Source: Pseudisothecium myosuroides (taxonomy: Eukaryota; Streptophyta; Bryopsida; Hypnales; Lembophyllaceae). From it: DNA of 64,000 bases. Position numbers and translations under genes: made by a program. This document shows, piece after piece, positions 1 to 11,756 of the stretch. The stretch spans positions 51,923,724 to 51,987,723 of the forward strand of contig OX637287.1 in the NCBI GenBank assembly GCA_951799445.1, in the 5' to 3' direction. The notes beneath the pieces are model-generated. The model ran no database searches, was not told the DNA's origin, and saw only the letters and a list, made by a program, of their open reading frames with translations. Numbering within the stretch: position 1 is the first letter of the stretch; each line of letters opens with the position of its first letter.

Positions 1-1426
1 AGCATCTCCATTGATATGCTCTTCCAGGCTACATTCACCATATTCTAGATTATTTTGAACATCATTTCGTAACCGGTTCATGCTTTGGACTTGGACTTTG
101 CAAATCATCCAAAGTTTTTTGATAAGGTTGAGGTCAAGAGGGTTTGGAGGCCAATTGAATGTTTTTAATCCATTGTCTTGCATCCAAAATTTTGTCACAT
201 TGGCAATATGTATTGGTGCACCTTCCACCATTAAAGTCGGATGCTCATGGTTGGCGTGGTGGTAGAAGTAAGGCAACAATTTCTACTCACATACAACATC
301 AACAAAGTCCATAGTGGTGCATTGTCTATGAAGAATCAAGATTAAATAACACTTTCTAGTTGCAATGAAGGCACCCAAGACCGTAATTGACATTTTTTTG
401 AACTTGAATGTTGGTGCTAAACATCGTGAATCATATTTTTCATGACTAGTCCGCCATACTCAGATTTGACGTGAATTTTTACCTATTTCAAATGATGCCT
501 CAAGACTCCAAATAGTCAAGCTCGATTCTTAAATTGTCCAATTCTAGTGTGCTTTTGCAAAAAACAACCTCTCTTGCTTGTGTCTGTTGAGTTCAAATGA
601 CTACAATTCAGCTACAAAGTCCAAGCTCATGCAACTCTTTTTGTATTGTAGTTTGGCATAGAGAAACTTGTAAACTATCAATAAGTTCTGAAAGATGCAT
701 ACGACGATTCTATTGAAGCTCATACTTGAACTTCCTTCAATCACAAGTTTGCAACTTTTGCATTAGAAGAAAATGAGCCTTGAAAAAGGTCGCTAAAGCA
801 ATTGATGAAACGTATTGTAAAGTACTCATCCATCTTATCAAGAAGCCTATTATCCTATACCCGCTTACAATATTGCCAACCAATCAGGCAATCAACCAAC
901 GGTGGAGATGATATCCCGAATCCCGAAGCCCAACTCACAATCAATGCACCCACTAGAAAGTATGCCACTTGGGGAATTTCATCGAAAATTTTCATTTAGA
1001 TGCATAATTCGCGCCTTAATTCATTTCTACTTTGAATCTCAACAATCCCGCGACTTTCCTGTTCCTCAAATCAATACACGTACTACACAAGAATCCACCC
1101 TGGAGCTACTACTAGTGCCAAGAAAGCTGTACAACGTTTTCCACGAGCAGCTATCCAAAATCATTCTTGCACCTTCATGTACTCGTAGCCTTTCCTAAAC
1201 TTGAGAATTTTTCTAATGGAGGACGTCCAGAACTATGTCTTATTTGTACTAAGCCCCTCTCATAATATCTCTTTAGAACTAACAAAATAGTTTTTTTGGG
1301 TCTTCCAGCATGACGTGAAACCTTGCTCAAAGACAATTGGGCCTTATGCATTCCTACAATAATGCTTCGCTCTTCTAATATCAAGAAGTATCTTGCTATA
1401 GTGTTGCGTAGAATTGCACAGCTCAA
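1..1426 (-). pseudogene. Decayed Tc1/mariner-type transposase
   Basis: The minus strand holds pieces of one Tc1/mariner transposase in the expected order. The N-terminal helix-turn-helix part (1426-1175) reads ERSIIVGMHKAQLSLSKVSR and later HSSGRPP, the usual paired-like DNA-binding layout. Further down, broken by stops and frame changes, come a block with SDEASFEIGKNSRQ (about 500-450) and one with VWRTSHEKYDSRC. The C-terminal catalytic block (about 265-90) contains MVEGAPIHIANVTKFW and WPPNPLDLNLIKKLW. In active relatives I expect Asp where GAP-preceding Glu stands (usually DGAP or DNAP) and Glu in LNLIEKLW; here these are Glu and Lys, so the catalytic triad looks broken as well as the frame. 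The left end is cut by the window edge. The family call is confident, the subfamily is not. Confidence 0.85.
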
Positions 1427-1991
1427 ACTTACACATCAACTTTCTTGAAAAGTAATTTTGAACAACAAAATCAAGTTTTACAGCAAAAAATTCTAGGTAT
1501 GTATACCCATTTCTAGCTCAAAATCAAGGCAACTACTTCTCAAGTGTAGCAAATGTCAATTGCTAAACTTATTAATTTGTTTAATGAAGTTGATCTTCTT
1601 AAGCAAGTGAGTCATTGTTACATTCTTCAAAATATCAGCTTCCCTAATCCAAAAAATCTTCTCCAAATTAGCTTGCAAATTAATGCTAAAGAGGTACAAT
1701 GTCTAAACATCACCATGCAAAATAGTCATGGGGATTTCCTTTCTAGTGGGCATTGTACACACATTAGACTTGGTGCTTGTAATCTAACTTGTAGTAGTAG
1801 AGTAGTCATATAGGACCAAGAAGATTTTTACCAGTTAGGACAAAAGGACCTCATAGAGTTATGGTGATAGGGAGTAGTGACCCTATATGCCTTCTAAACA
1901 ATGGATTCCTACCTCATAGTGCTACCAACTGGCCTCCAAAAGACTCTAAGTCAAATGAGGGCAACACACCTAAAATCACCAAAATAGACAC

Positions 1992-3165
1992 TCTAAGGGC
2001 TAGTTTACACCTAGAGGCCACGCCAATTTCCTTTGAGGCCAATTACACAAAATTACAGCCCCTTTGGAGCTAAAGATTGTCCTCAACTAAGCATTAGAAT
2101 AAGATTATAACAAAGGCCTATTCTCCCATTTGTAAAGATCTTTTGACGCTAAGAATCCAGGCTGATTCAATAGAAACTAGAAAATTTCAGACCCTCTTTC
2201 TTTCTCCCTTTTCAAGGCTACTTTACACCTATGGGCTAGGCCAATTTTTCTTAAAGTTAATTGCACAAAATCCAACAGATTTGATTTGTTAAAAAAAATA
2301 CTCCGTAATCTTTCATAAATTTTTTTTTTTTGACCCCTAACTGCCCGAGGCACCAGATTCTGGTGTTTCGAAAACTTTGAAGTTAAGTAAAATCCAACCA
2401 GATTGCTATTTTTAAATGGTTTATATTTTTGGAGAACTCTTTTTGAAGTCTAGTTTTAGGATCAAAAAGCTGATCTTAAAAATGAAGAATTATGATTTTT
2501 CTATTCAAGATTTTGTGCAAGGATACCCATTGCAATCTTGACTTCCCGTAGTGTTGAGGGCTCTTGGAAATGAGCCTCAAATACACTAGATCTTGGAGAA
2601 AAAATCACATTAGAAATTCATTTAATAAAATTGTAGAATAGATTTTGAAAAACCGTAAATTGATTGGGGTTGTGCATGCTAGGCTCTATAACCTCATATT
2701 TTTTTAGTGACCAACTTTTTAGAGTTGACATGCAAAAAGAGAATTGAAATTTTTTCATAATTTTAACACCCTCATAATCAAACATTATAATCTTTCAATC
2801 TGTAAGTGATTGTTATATTTTCTTTTCCTATGTAATCTCTAACATGTCTAGTTTGAATTTGCACGGTTACAATTCAAAAGAAATTGGTACAACTTATGAA
2901 AATGTTGATTTTTTGTTCAAGGTAGAGTAAATTTTGAGAAGCTCCAAACAAGCCTTGGGCATTTAGGGGTTAATTGAAATATCACATTGGCTTGGAGGCC
3001 AAGAATTGGTCTCCCATTTTTGTAGCACCCAATTCAACAAGCTCAAGCTATGTCAGATCATATTTTTTTTGAATAAAAAATTTATTCCACCAAATTGACC
3101 GCCAGCCTTGTAGGTGTAAAGCAACCTTTTGTCCAATCACAAGTGGCCTCTGACATCAGATGCAA
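1992..3165 (-). repeat. Old dispersed repeat, copy 1, interrupted by a TTAA element
   Basis: The reverse complement of this stretch aligns by eye, over most of its length, with 38185-38752 on the plus strand. Shared landmarks are the CTCTAGGTGTAAAG motif repeated near the ends, a CTGTTGGATTTTGTGCAAT block, an ATGGGAGAAT block and GAATTTTTTATTCAAAAAA. The two copies lie in opposite orientation about 36 kb apart. This copy carries 636 bp (2334-2969) that the other lacks. No coding potential is visible. The superfamily is not established; end motifs AAGGGC...TTTACAC suggest a TIR element. Confidence 0.7.
2334..2969. mobile_element. TTAA-flanked TIR element, copy A
   Basis: The 636-bp element begins CCCCTAACTGCCCGAGGC and ends in the inverted complement of CCCCTAAATGCCCAAGGC, an 18-bp terminal inverted repeat with two mismatches. 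It is flanked by TTGA (2330-2333, probably a decayed TTAA) and TTAA (2970-2973). It interrupts an older repeat whose other copy, near 38410, has a single TTAA at the matching place. It carries no transposase, so it is non-autonomous. The TTAA target suggests piggyBac-type mobilisation. Confidence 0.8.
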
Positions 3166-3169
3166 AAGT

Positions 3170-4036
3170 TACAACACTTCAATTTAGACTTCCAAACCAT
3201 GTGACACTTGGTCACCTGGGACACTTAAGGGGTTCACATGGACAATGAAACATTGAGTAAGGCAAGGACAGAAATGCAAACGTGACATGTAAGCTCTGGT
3301 GCATCCTCTTCCCTCTGTATTAGTGTGGTTGAAAGTTGAAATTAATTACTTTCTCCTACAAGAAAATGGAAGCATGAAAACACTTAAAATTGATTGATAC
3401 TTGGCATTTTAACGAAATGATAGCACCATTTCCAATAAAACATATAGATAGTAAGATAATAAAAGTCATTCAAGGCCACACTAAATAGAATGAAGCACGT
3501 ATTGGACCTTTACGAAATAACCAAATTGACCCCATGAGGGTGTCATTTGACCAATTTGATGGCTTATTCCAATGACAGGTAATTCGATCATTAACCAGTA
3601 TGACGGGTATGCTTCTTGCTCTTGAGAGAAGCCAAGCAATTAAATGATTGCTGCAATTTCTCTGACCTATCACCTCTCGTTCACAGCATCGTTTTTTAAG
3701 CACGAATACGTGCGGCATTGTCAGCTACTCTTACTCAAATGTCAAGCAACCTCTTACAGTAGAACTTGACCTTCAATGGGCTCAGCGGCAGTCTCCATTG
3801 AGGAAGGCGTGTTCCACCATTGGGGACCAGATGCAAACAGCGATGAATGAACTACCTATATCAAACAGAGCCAATTGGTACAAAGATCCAACATCAGCGG
3901 ACGAGTCTCTTTGGTTCTTTGCATCGTCGATTGTAACCTCGAGACACCTTTACACTATCTAATGTCACATAAGCACATATAAAACATTAACTCTCACCTT
4001 TCGGGAGTAACTTCAGACCTTAACGGTTACCAGAGT
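3170..4036. other. Intergenic, downstream of UBC12
   Basis: I see no supportable gene. The right part is the probable 3'UTR of the UBC12 gene, which is transcribed leftward and stops at 4037. Short open frames here are not conserved in any way I recognise. Confidence 0.5.
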
Positions 4037-5832
4037 CTAAATGCATCGAGGAAAATGAGTGCCTCCAACATAGCCACCGGCCATTGATCTTCTCACGCTT
4101 TGTTCAAACTGACGAGGATTATCCCTCAAAACTTCTGCAGCCTCATGATTGAGGGGGTCATCTGGATTAGGATCCTGAAAAACAAAATTTGATTAACCAC
4201 CAGCAATACTATCCACATTATCATGAAGTCCAGCGAAGTGACATGATGGAAAATATCAGCGAAGTATCAATGAAATAATGATCTTAAAAGTAGATTCCCA
4301 TGAAACTGTGCAGCCAAGGCCCTATCTTCAATCACGACATATTATGCTGAACATATTATCACAACATTGTATATCAAAATTAACCCAAGCTCAAGAGCTT
4401 TACTTTGCTTACATCCTGAACTTTACTCAAGGAGAGCTTACTCAATTTGGAACATCTTTGAACTACGTACAATTCTTGTACACACAGAAATGAGGCATGA
4501 AAGTAAATCGACAACCATCGACACTAGGTTCAGACTGACAGCTCAGAAGGCAAAATCTAATGCAGATGATTACGCTGTCAAATGGGGTAAAAAACGATCC
4601 TGAAAAAAGATCTAGTCAATTGCTCAGGGTATAGATGAAAAGAATGTACACTATTGCAAGATTCTTGATCATCTAGTATTCAGATATGAAATCAACACAA
4701 GTCTTTTTCTGTACGCAACGGCAAGTCTCTAATTGGGAGTAAACAGGAAAAAGAGCGCTTACCAAGAAAAGATACTGAAGGCCATAAATGATGGAGTTGA
4801 TACTTAAAACAGGTTTCCAATCCTCACGGAGAATATTCAAACACACATTACCCTCCAGATCTATATTAGGATGGTATACCTGCGCCAGTATCACTGCCGA
4901 GCATCAGAATGAGCATTTGATAAAAGAAGACTTCAAGATGGTGCGATCATCAGTTCAATTTGAGAGACCAGGAAGTAGATGAGGTATTTAGACCTCCAGC
5001 TACGAAACGACATATACAAAGTAGCAATGAGGTTTTCCTTTGTTCAAATATTCCCATACCTTGGTCTTGCACTTCACTTTGGGTGCTTCGTGAGGATACA
5101 CCTGTGAGATTGAGAAACTGAAGATGAATGTGCCACCTCTGCATAAACATATCAGTAGCAACCACTGAGACCATTGCAATTACAAATATCTGCCGCGTAT
5201 CATTGAAGTTCCTCAGCCTAAACTTAAAATCTTCAAAATCACATACTAGTGTCACATTCCCGAATTCATCACCTCCCGATTCAGGAAGCAGCTGAACTTT
5301 AAGTGGACCGCGGATAACACAGAAATCAGAACCATAGAAGAATCAGTAGAGGGCAAGAAAATAACTGAGAAGTGGAACATGGACTCACTGGTAGAGTCCT
5401 TCATCTGGTCGGATGGTGATCTCGAAGCTGAGAAGATTGTCCTTGCCATTTGGGAAGTGTATAGCAGTGGTCTTGGCCAAATTCAACTCACTTATATCTG
5501 CAACAACAACTCATACTTGTTAAACCCTGGTCAGAACGAAATTGGAAAGATGTAAAAAGAATGTTGACCAAAACATTCTCCGAAAGCGATTATACGCAAA
5601 GCGACACTGATATCTTACAAAAGGTAAGCCCACCGCGGAGAGGCTAACCCTGAGTCAGCAAGAAAATGATATGGAGAATAATTTCTCAGAAAAGTGGATG
5701 AGAGAAAAGAATGCAAAGACCAGGACCTTTTTGGACCCGCAATTCACCAGCACTTTGCTTCTTGATAGGTCGGCCATTGTTATTCTGAGCATCTTCTTTT
5801 TGCTTCTGCTTCACACTAAATAGTTTAATCAT
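4037..5832 (-). CDS. RCE1: NEDD8-conjugating enzyme E2 (UBC12/RCE1 type), five exons
   Basis: This encodes the E2 that receives NEDD8/RUB from the NAE1-UBA3 E1 and passes it to cullins, setting cullin-RING ligase activity. Coding exons on the minus strand are 5832-5727, 5497-5389, 5138-5060, 4879-4763 and 4174-4037; the sum is 549 nt, 182 residues plus stop, against about 184 for plant RCE1. The start [15 protein letters not shown] matches the family N-terminus, which docks on E1 and DCN1. The UBC fold follows, with [20 protein letters not shown] at 100-119; the HPN triad is 101-103 and the catalytic Cys is residue 111. The C-terminus [12 protein letters not shown] is canonical. All introns have GT/AG borders and keep frame. 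An upstream ATG at 5892 is in frame, but it falls within the inferred 5'UTR intron, so 5832 is preferred. Confidence 0.95.
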
Positions 5833-5860
5833 CGTGGGTCCGCGTTTTCCCTCGCCCCTT

Positions 5861-6393
5861 CTGCAAAACTCAACAATCCTAAACATCAACATACAGTCAC
5901 CATAAATTCACTTTAAAATCTGGGTCAAAGACTTCAAAAGACACTTCCCACTCTTATTAACAAATCCCCGAGAGAAACCAGTAGAACATTTAACGTAATA
6001 TCCGATCCAGTCCAACTCAGTCCACAAGACTTTGCGAGCAGCTCCAGAGTGGATCCATCGTTAAATAGGTCATAACGCAACGTCCATCCACACAAAATTG
6101 TCCGTCTAAATTAAGAAGTAGAAACATCAAATTCAAGCCCACATCGCGTACAATCACGCAGCACCAAGTACATGCCATTCTGCAAACCGGTCAAACTCGT
6201 ACACCTAAATCCTCCTCAGAAAGAGAAGCGACCAAGAATTCTCGCCACATCACACGAATCGCGCGGCACCGATTCACACACATGCAACCACGACACAAAC
6301 CACAAGAAGCGTGCTCCGAATTGTCCCGCGACTCGCCAATGGGAAAAACTCCCCCCCACCCGGGAGAGTGGAGGGCAGGACTCAGATATGTAC
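5861..6393 (-). other. Probable 5'UTR intron of the UBC12 gene
   Basis: Read on the minus strand, CTCTCAG|GTACATATC at 6394/6393 makes a good donor and TTTTGCAG|AAGGGGC at 5861/5860 a good acceptor, leaving 28 nt of leader before the ATG at 5832. A leader intron of this kind is common in plant ubiquitin-pathway genes. No transcript supports it here; the alternative is an unspliced leader. Confidence 0.55.
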
Positions 6394-6566
6394 CTGAGAG
6401 GCAGGAGGTGAAGGGCCTGAAGGACGACGGATAGCGAAGCTCCAGGCGAAGACAGCAGCAAGCAAGGAGACGAGAGGAGAGTGCGATTGCACCAACGGAT
6501 GCAAGTCACAAGAAACAGAGCCAATGAGGGAGGGTGCGAGTGTTTCTAGGGCTTTCGAACAAACCA

Positions 6567-6637
6567 AGACGAAGACGACGACGACGACGACGACGACGGA
6601 GACGACGATGACGGAGACGACGATGACGGAGACGGAG
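6567..6637. repeat. Imperfect GAC trinucleotide microsatellite
   Basis: A run of GAC/GAT/GAG triplets with ACGGAGACGACGATG higher-order repeats lies just upstream of the inferred UBC12 leader exon, probably in its promoter or 5'UTR. The long Thr/Arg frames across it are products of the repeat, not genes. Confidence 0.85.
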
Positions 6638-7076
6638 ATTCCTCTGTCGCTCCGCCGGCGATGCAGCCGTCACGCTGTGCCTCTTCGTTTCCTGCGCTGT
6701 TGTTTCACCTTCCACTTCTCCGTTCGTTGGAAGACGAAAGGAGAACTCTGGTCAAGGCGTCCAGGTCCGTCCGTGTATTGAAAGTTTATGGTAGGACGCC
6801 TGCATCGTCCTAATATTGCGTGTCCCCTAAACGTGTAACTTACACCTGATTTGCATAGAAAGAAGTGAGCAATATTAGGGCACCTTCAAAAATTTAAAGA
6901 ATAGTTACCTTTGAAGCTCATAGTATGAATTATTTCTTGATTGATATTTGAATGGAATGTGCAGTATTAGAACACCTCAAAATATTCAAAAAACATTGCA
7001 CATTTCATCCATCAATTGCTCATAAAATCCACTAAAATCATCTAGTGAAGTGGCTTTGAAATTGCATAGACCATGG

Positions 7077-7191
<115 letters not shown>

Positions 7192-8905
7192 TAATTTTTT
7201 TTAATTCCATTGTGGTGCAAAATCAAATTTGCACTACAATGTACTACAATATATTAGGATGCCCTACTATAATGGATAAAGTGACTAGTTTTCTAAAACC
7301 AAATCCTATACATTCTTACCAAAATTGTGCAACTTTTCTACTCTAATCCCCTTAATTTAATTGTGTGGAAAACAATCATACTATATGTCAAATAGTTTAA
7401 ATGTGGCAAGTGTAGGATATTTTACAATGTCTATGAAGAAAATTCATATTATAGAGGTTATAATGTATTTATAAGAGCCTAGGGGCAATTGTAGGTACAT
7501 ATATGTTAGCCCTCTAATAATTTATTGTTTATTCATACAATGTCCAAAAAGACATTTAAAAAAATTAGAATTCTTCTATTGGCTCCCAATAAGATTCAAC
7601 AAAAATACTTAATAAATTTGATGATAGGAACCATGCTCAAAAGCTTATTGAGACGATTGTAGGTGCAATTCTTTTAGTTCTTCTAATTATGTCATTTGGG
7701 TACAAATAACATGATTGTGTCATCTGTGGTATCTCCTTTCGTAAGTGGATCTTATGATTTGTTGCTCCTAGTGTTATTAAAAAAATGTCATTTAAGCCAA
7801 GTTTGTTATAAGAAATATAAGTAGACATATTTATTCCAATTTTTTTAAATATTTTTATATATCTAAAAAGAAGATAATTTTTAATTCCTTTCTTAATAAA
7901 AAGATTTTAAATTTTTTTTTTTAATTAATTATTATTTTATGTTTCAATTTCAAAAAAAGATACTTGTGATTCTCCATGTATATCATCTTAAGGGAGCTAT
8001 TTTTACATTCACTTGAAACCCATGTTGTCACCCTATATGACACCTAATATTGGTTTTAACTGATATGTGTCAATTTCACATTTATCACTTTTCTAAAGAT
8101 TCTCATTTATTTTGAAAATGAATTCATGTAGGTACGTGATGAAAAAGGATATATCCACCTTCTTCATCATTGTATTGGAATAAAATGAGAGCTTTTGCTT
8201 CTTTAAAATCAAGCAAAACCTTCACTATTATAGTGCAATGCACTACCATTGATATGCATTATTCTAATATCTTTTGGTAAGCATTAATGTATATATGTTT
8301 TCAATAAGCTGTCATGTAAATAAAGATCATCAATATACAATAGATCAAATGACATAAAAACCTACATCAAATATGAAAGCAAAATCCAAATAAAAGTACA
8401 TAAAAACAACACTCTCAAGGGCCCCTCAAGATAGCTTGCCTTATATGTATTCAGATCTTGTATCCATTCACTTGGCAAAGAATGCCAATTTAAAGGAGCC
8501 TCATAGCTTAGATACCCAATCCTAGTTGATAGGAATAAAGATTTACCTTCTATATCAACAAAGAGTTCTCTATACTGAATAGAAGTATTATAGAGACCAA
8601 AAAATTAAAGGGACTTATTGTGAAAAACAGTTACCTCACGGTGAATGCATGCACTTGTACAAAACATAACTAGTGAGCATGTGTGCATGAATGCTATACT
8701 TTAAATACACTTGGTAACCAATGAACATGCAAAGATAAATATTTATATAGTGTGAAATTTTGATTAATTAGTATAAGTCCCTTTGAAACCCCCATTTAGT
8801 ATACATAAACAAAGAGTTAACTTTTACATGAAGTGCCTTTTAAGGTAAAGTTTCAAAATAGCCTAAGATTTTCAAACAAGATTAAACTATATAAACTAAT
8901 ATAGT
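7192..8905. other. AT-rich spacer
   Basis: I see no supportable gene or clear element boundary. The stretch is AT-rich with poly-A and poly-T tracts and probably consists of old decayed repeats. Confidence 0.5.
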
Positions 8906-8909
8906 TTAA

Positions 8910-9788
8910 CCCTTTAGTGACTGTGGTTGATTTGGGGGGCGGGCGAAGTTTTTCAAGAAAATGAATTTTGTGGCCACTCTAAAGATGTAGTCTTAGATCA
9001 AACTGTACAAGGTGTTTCCATAAGGGAGATTCTTCAACCTAACAAAAAATCAAACTCATCCAACGGTACAAATTGCTATAAATAAGGTAGGCGGTCCATA
9101 AATCAACCTTTTAAGGGCTAAAATTGAATTTTGTGGAGGTGAAACATCTTTAAATAATTTTTAGTAAATTTTCCTCAAAAGACAAGTAGAATAGGCATCT
9201 AATCCAAGGCATTTCATATTTTTTCAAGCTTTGTGAAAATAGTTACAAATTTTTGAAGTTCACAAAAAATGGTCATATGTGTCATCAAAATGAATACCCT
9301 TCTAAAATGTGCAGATTTGGTACATTGAAGAAAGTGAAATGTACCTCTAAATCATGTTTGCTTTTAGAGCCTTGTTGGAGTTTGAGTTGCTTTCCTTAAT
9401 TTTCAAAAATCAATGACTTGAATGACCCTTTAGAATTTGCGCTACATAAATACCAATGCATAAGTTTACTTTGGGCATTCATGAGATTATAAAGCAACAC
9501 TTATACCTTGTCAAGACATCAAGTTACAAAAAAATCTTACAATTTGGTTGATATTTTTTTGTATTTTTGTTGAACACTTCCCATTTAAAGGTCCAGGCCA
9601 TTTGAGTTTGCAACCTCATAGCTAATTCATCAATGCTCCAATTCTCTTAAAATTGGTTTTGTTTGAAGCGCACAAAGACATTCTAATTGCGTTCCTCTTT
9701 GAGATTTTTGTGATCAAATGTATTTTGAACAATATTAGACTGAGAGTCCAAAAATCAACCCAAAAGTGGTCGACCGGTCACTAAAGGG
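8910..9788. mobile_element. TTAA-flanked TIR element, copy B
   Basis: The element starts CCCTTTAGTGACTGTGG and its other end, inverted, reads CCCTTTAGTGACCGGTC, giving a 12-bp perfect TIR with weaker similarity beyond. It is flanked on both sides by TTAA (8906-8909 and 9789-9792). It is 879 bp and non-coding. Its interior (about 9090-9380) shares blocks with 37800-38150 and 40545-40850, for example the ATGTGCAGATTTGGTACATT-like segment, so it overlaps with an older repeat family. Confidence 0.8.
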
Positions 9789-9792
9789 TTAA

Positions 9793-11756
9793 CAAACTAC
9801 ATCTATTTGAAATGGTTTCACATTTGATGCCATGTTACATGACAAAACCTTTAATTGTATTCTGAGTTGAATAAACAAGTACATATTAAGTCTAGGTTTA
9901 ATGTGATAATTCATGGCCCTGAGACACATGAACAATATTAAGAGAGGTAATGTTGCATTCTTCTTAAACACAAGTTTTATCCATTCTAATACTCTTCCAC
10001 TTAATTCTAGAACTATATTGTCTACTTTAAAACCTTTTTATGCACTTTTACAATTTTTCTCATATTCTAATTGCTTTGAAATTAAATTTTCAAAAAACTT
10101 TAAAAAAATCTGTAGAATTTTTTTTCCTAACCAATTTGATGAAATTTTGGAAAAGAAAATTTTCTTATACAAATATAAACAAAAGTATGCTGAAATTCAA
10201 AATGGATTAGGGCATTAATCCCTTCAGACCCTAACCTATTTCAATACAAATACAAAAAAAAATAAAACTCAATATTAAATAAACACTACCATATGACATA
10301 AGGAGAGAAAAAACAAAGATACAATTGGAGATTTGATGTATAGTGGCTCTCATAAGCATTCATACACTTCAAAAATTGCCATAATGCATTAAAAAATTAG
10401 ATTTTTTCATCAAATCTTGGGCATGTTGAAGTACAAGCAAACTTCTTTTCCCGCATAGAAACGGTAGAGAGTAGTTTTTAGCAATATGTACAATTCCGCT
10501 TACTAAAATTTTTGGAAAAAAACATACCTGTATTAAAAGTTTTTTTCCTAATAAGTTTGATTACATTATTAAAAAATCAAAATGTATTTGAAAAAATTTG
10601 AAAAATCATTTTATACAAGTGTGTTACCTGTACGGTCAAACCTCTTGTAATGCTCATTCCCTACTTACATAAACAATTGTAGTTCTTTATTTGTGTATTT
10701 TTTATGTATATAAAGTTTGCTATAATAATCACCAATGGTGTTGTTTATATTAGACCGGGATTCTCAACCAACTTGTTTAGATGAGGCACCAATCCGAAAT
10801 ATAATTATTCTACAACATGAACATGTTGAAATAATTGACCATTGGTACTTGAGCTTCTTCATATGAAAGTTCTATTTAGTATTTCACAAATTTTTAAAAT
10901 GTTATTGAGCAAAATAATACTAACTAAAATCTGATTCCAAAATGTTTATAATTCATTCCAAAAATCTCCAAAAAATCATGAAATTTGAAATAATAAATAA
11001 ACATATTATATTTTTCAAATTTTTTCAAATTTTTTCAAATTTTTTCAAATTTTAGGAGTGAATTATAAAACATGTAAATATTTGGAGTCATATTTTAGTC
11101 AATAGTACATTTCACTCAATAAAATTTTAAAATTCATGAAATTCATACCACTCACTAAAAAATCTTGAAAAAAATTTATTTGTATCAAATGTTTTTTTTT
11201 CACGAATAAGTTTAATTAAATTATTAAAAAATTTAAAAAGTGTTTTAAAATTTTTTTAAATTTATTTTATGCAAGTGTGTTACTTGTATCACAACATATC
11301 CAAATTTTGTTTAAAATCACTAATTCCTCGATTAGCTATGGCAATTTCTGTAAGTGTCCAAAACATTTTGAGAGTCACTGTAACCCACATGAAAAGGATG
11401 AAGTGTCACAAGAGACGAGCAAGAGTGTCAGTGAATGTAGTCTCGGCTGACAGAACTGAATCCTCAGGATGTACAGAAGCATAAGATTATCGCACTTGTT
11501 GAAAGAGACAATCATGTCGACAATGGACAAGCAGGAAAACTTTGCGAGAAGAACAAAATCACGACCAAAGAGATGTCTAGAATGACTGGCTTGTCCCTTA
11601 AAATATGATACACTCCAATATACATGAGTATCCACCACTCCAATATACATGATACCGTGTACCCACCAAAAGCACACAAGACCACTATAAGCTTGTGCTC
11701 ATTTGGAGGATGCTCAGTGCTGAATCACTGTGCTATCAAATGAATACCTAACAAAA
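9793..11756. other. AT-rich spacer with decayed MITE sequence
   Basis: No supportable gene is present. Around 10625-10750 the sequence resembles the left part of the Emigrant-like MITE at 49147 (shared CATTCCCTACTT-type and TAATTGTAGTTCT-type blocks), so an old copy probably lies here. The right end is the 3' flank of the dolichol kinase gene. Confidence 0.45.
11011..11050. repeat. 10-bp tandem repeat, four exact copies
   Basis: The unit TTTTTCAAAT is repeated four times without mismatch in AT-rich spacer. Confidence 0.95.
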
